From the NCBI GenBank assembly GCA_963756425.1, contig CAVWNW010000007.1, positions 124,001-188,000 on the forward strand: DNA of 64,000 bases, written 5' to 3'. Each line of letters begins with the position of its first letter. The first letter of the stretch is position 1. The notes beneath the pieces were generated by a model. The model ran no database searches, was not told the DNA's origin, and saw only the letters and a program-made list of their open reading frames with translations. This DNA is from DASQUK01 sp963756425. GTDB lineage: Bacteria > Actinomycetota > Acidimicrobiia > Acidimicrobiales > VFJN01. A program made the translations under genes and the position numbers. Positions 63,734-64,000 of the stretch are shown piece after piece.

Positions 63734-64000
63734 ATGCCCGCCGCCGACAACTCGATCCGGCCGTTTCAAGTCAGCTTTCCGGACGAAGAGCTCAGCGAGC
63801 TCCGCAGGCGCGTCAACGCGACCAGGTGGCCTGATCGCGAGACGGTCACCGACGACTCGCAAGGCGTGCGGCTCGCGACCATTCAGGAGCTCGCGCGCCA
63901 TTGGGGCGCGGACTACGACTGGCATAGGTGTGAGGAGAACCTCAACAGCCAACCGCAATTCATGACCGAGGTCGACGGCCTCGACATCCATTTCATCCAC
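63734..64000 (+). CDS. Epoxide hydrolase family protein, N-terminal part (runs off right edge)
   Basis: The visible 89 residues are the EHN domain of epoxide hydrolases: SIRPFQVSFPDEELSELRRR, VNATRWPDRETVTDDSQGVR, LATIQELARHWGADYDWHRC, EENLNSQPQFMTEVDGLDIH and FIH. The alpha/beta-hydrolase catalytic domain would follow outside the window. Members open epoxides to diols. The ATG at 63734 has AGGAG upstream. Confidence 0.88.
   Translation, partial: MPAADNSIRPFQVSFPDEELSELRRRVNATRWPDRETVTDDSQGVRLATIQELARHWGADYDWHRCEENLNSQPQFMTEVDGLDIHFIH

Overview
The window is high-GC DNA with GTG/ATG starts, stop/start overlaps between co-directional genes, SARP/STAND signalling proteins, class III nucleotidyl cyclases, and families typical of Actinobacteria (DUF1622, DUF6325, LtrA, WYL regulators). 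The organism is most likely a high-GC actinobacterium. A position near Acidimicrobiia is plausible but is inference; there is no rRNA or marker gene here to settle it.

The left third (1-24 kb) is accessory and partly decayed. It opens with the C-terminal side of a giant cyclase/SARP/STAND/WD40 regulator and a secreted GH43-like protein. A graveyard of integrase, XRE regulator, sulfatase, formylglycine-generating enzyme (FGE), ion channel and YihY remnants follows, mixed with small membrane proteins. Two loci in it look functional. One is a two-gene operon of a duplicated-domain protein and a DyP peroxidase fused to a catalase-like domain (11.4-14.8 kb). The other is a MalT-like LuxR regulator divergent from an MBL hydrolase/CobW/DUF6325/small repeat protein operon (15.8-21.3 kb). 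Four copies of a 22-bp motif lie around the second locus, and beside it is an inverted, decayed duplicate of the same divergent promoter.

The centre (24-46 kb) is mostly intact. It holds a zinc-independent L36, a soluble-adenylyl-cyclase-like protein, LtrA, a 2OG-Fe(II) oxygenase, MsrA, an MBL pseudoenzyme, IclR plus acyl-CoA dehydrogenase, a DUF4394 secreted protein, a serine hydrolase, a small cyclase, a DEAD-box helicase, NUDIX and GNAT, a solitary adenine methyltransferase and an FAD oxidase. Two intergenic elements with a 29-bp period of GAGGCAAT occur here. From 46 to 57 kb come a second SARP/ATPase regulator, a SAM riboswitch followed by metX and a trans-sulfuration PLP enzyme, a VOC protein, a WYL regulator, an Fpg-like glycosylase, an AlkB-like dioxygenase and DUF4202.

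From 57.0 to 59.3 kb a tRNA-Gly(GCC) gene and a 45-bp copy of its 3' half bracket a 2.1-kb island with Hsp20, an IS481 scar and a VapBC pair but no integrase. Two further tRNA 3'-end scars, Gly(TCC)-type at 23.0 kb and Arg(CCT)-type at 57.3 kb, each carry a tandem duplication of the last 12-14 nt. The right end has a MOSC-reductase-ferredoxin fusion, a methyltransferase, a decayed beta-lactamase-fold esterase and the start of an epoxide hydrolase.

About ten otherwise well-conserved genes carry single-base frameshifts. Some regions are plainly decaying, but several of these shifts may be sequencing or assembly indels, so the functional state of those genes is uncertain.
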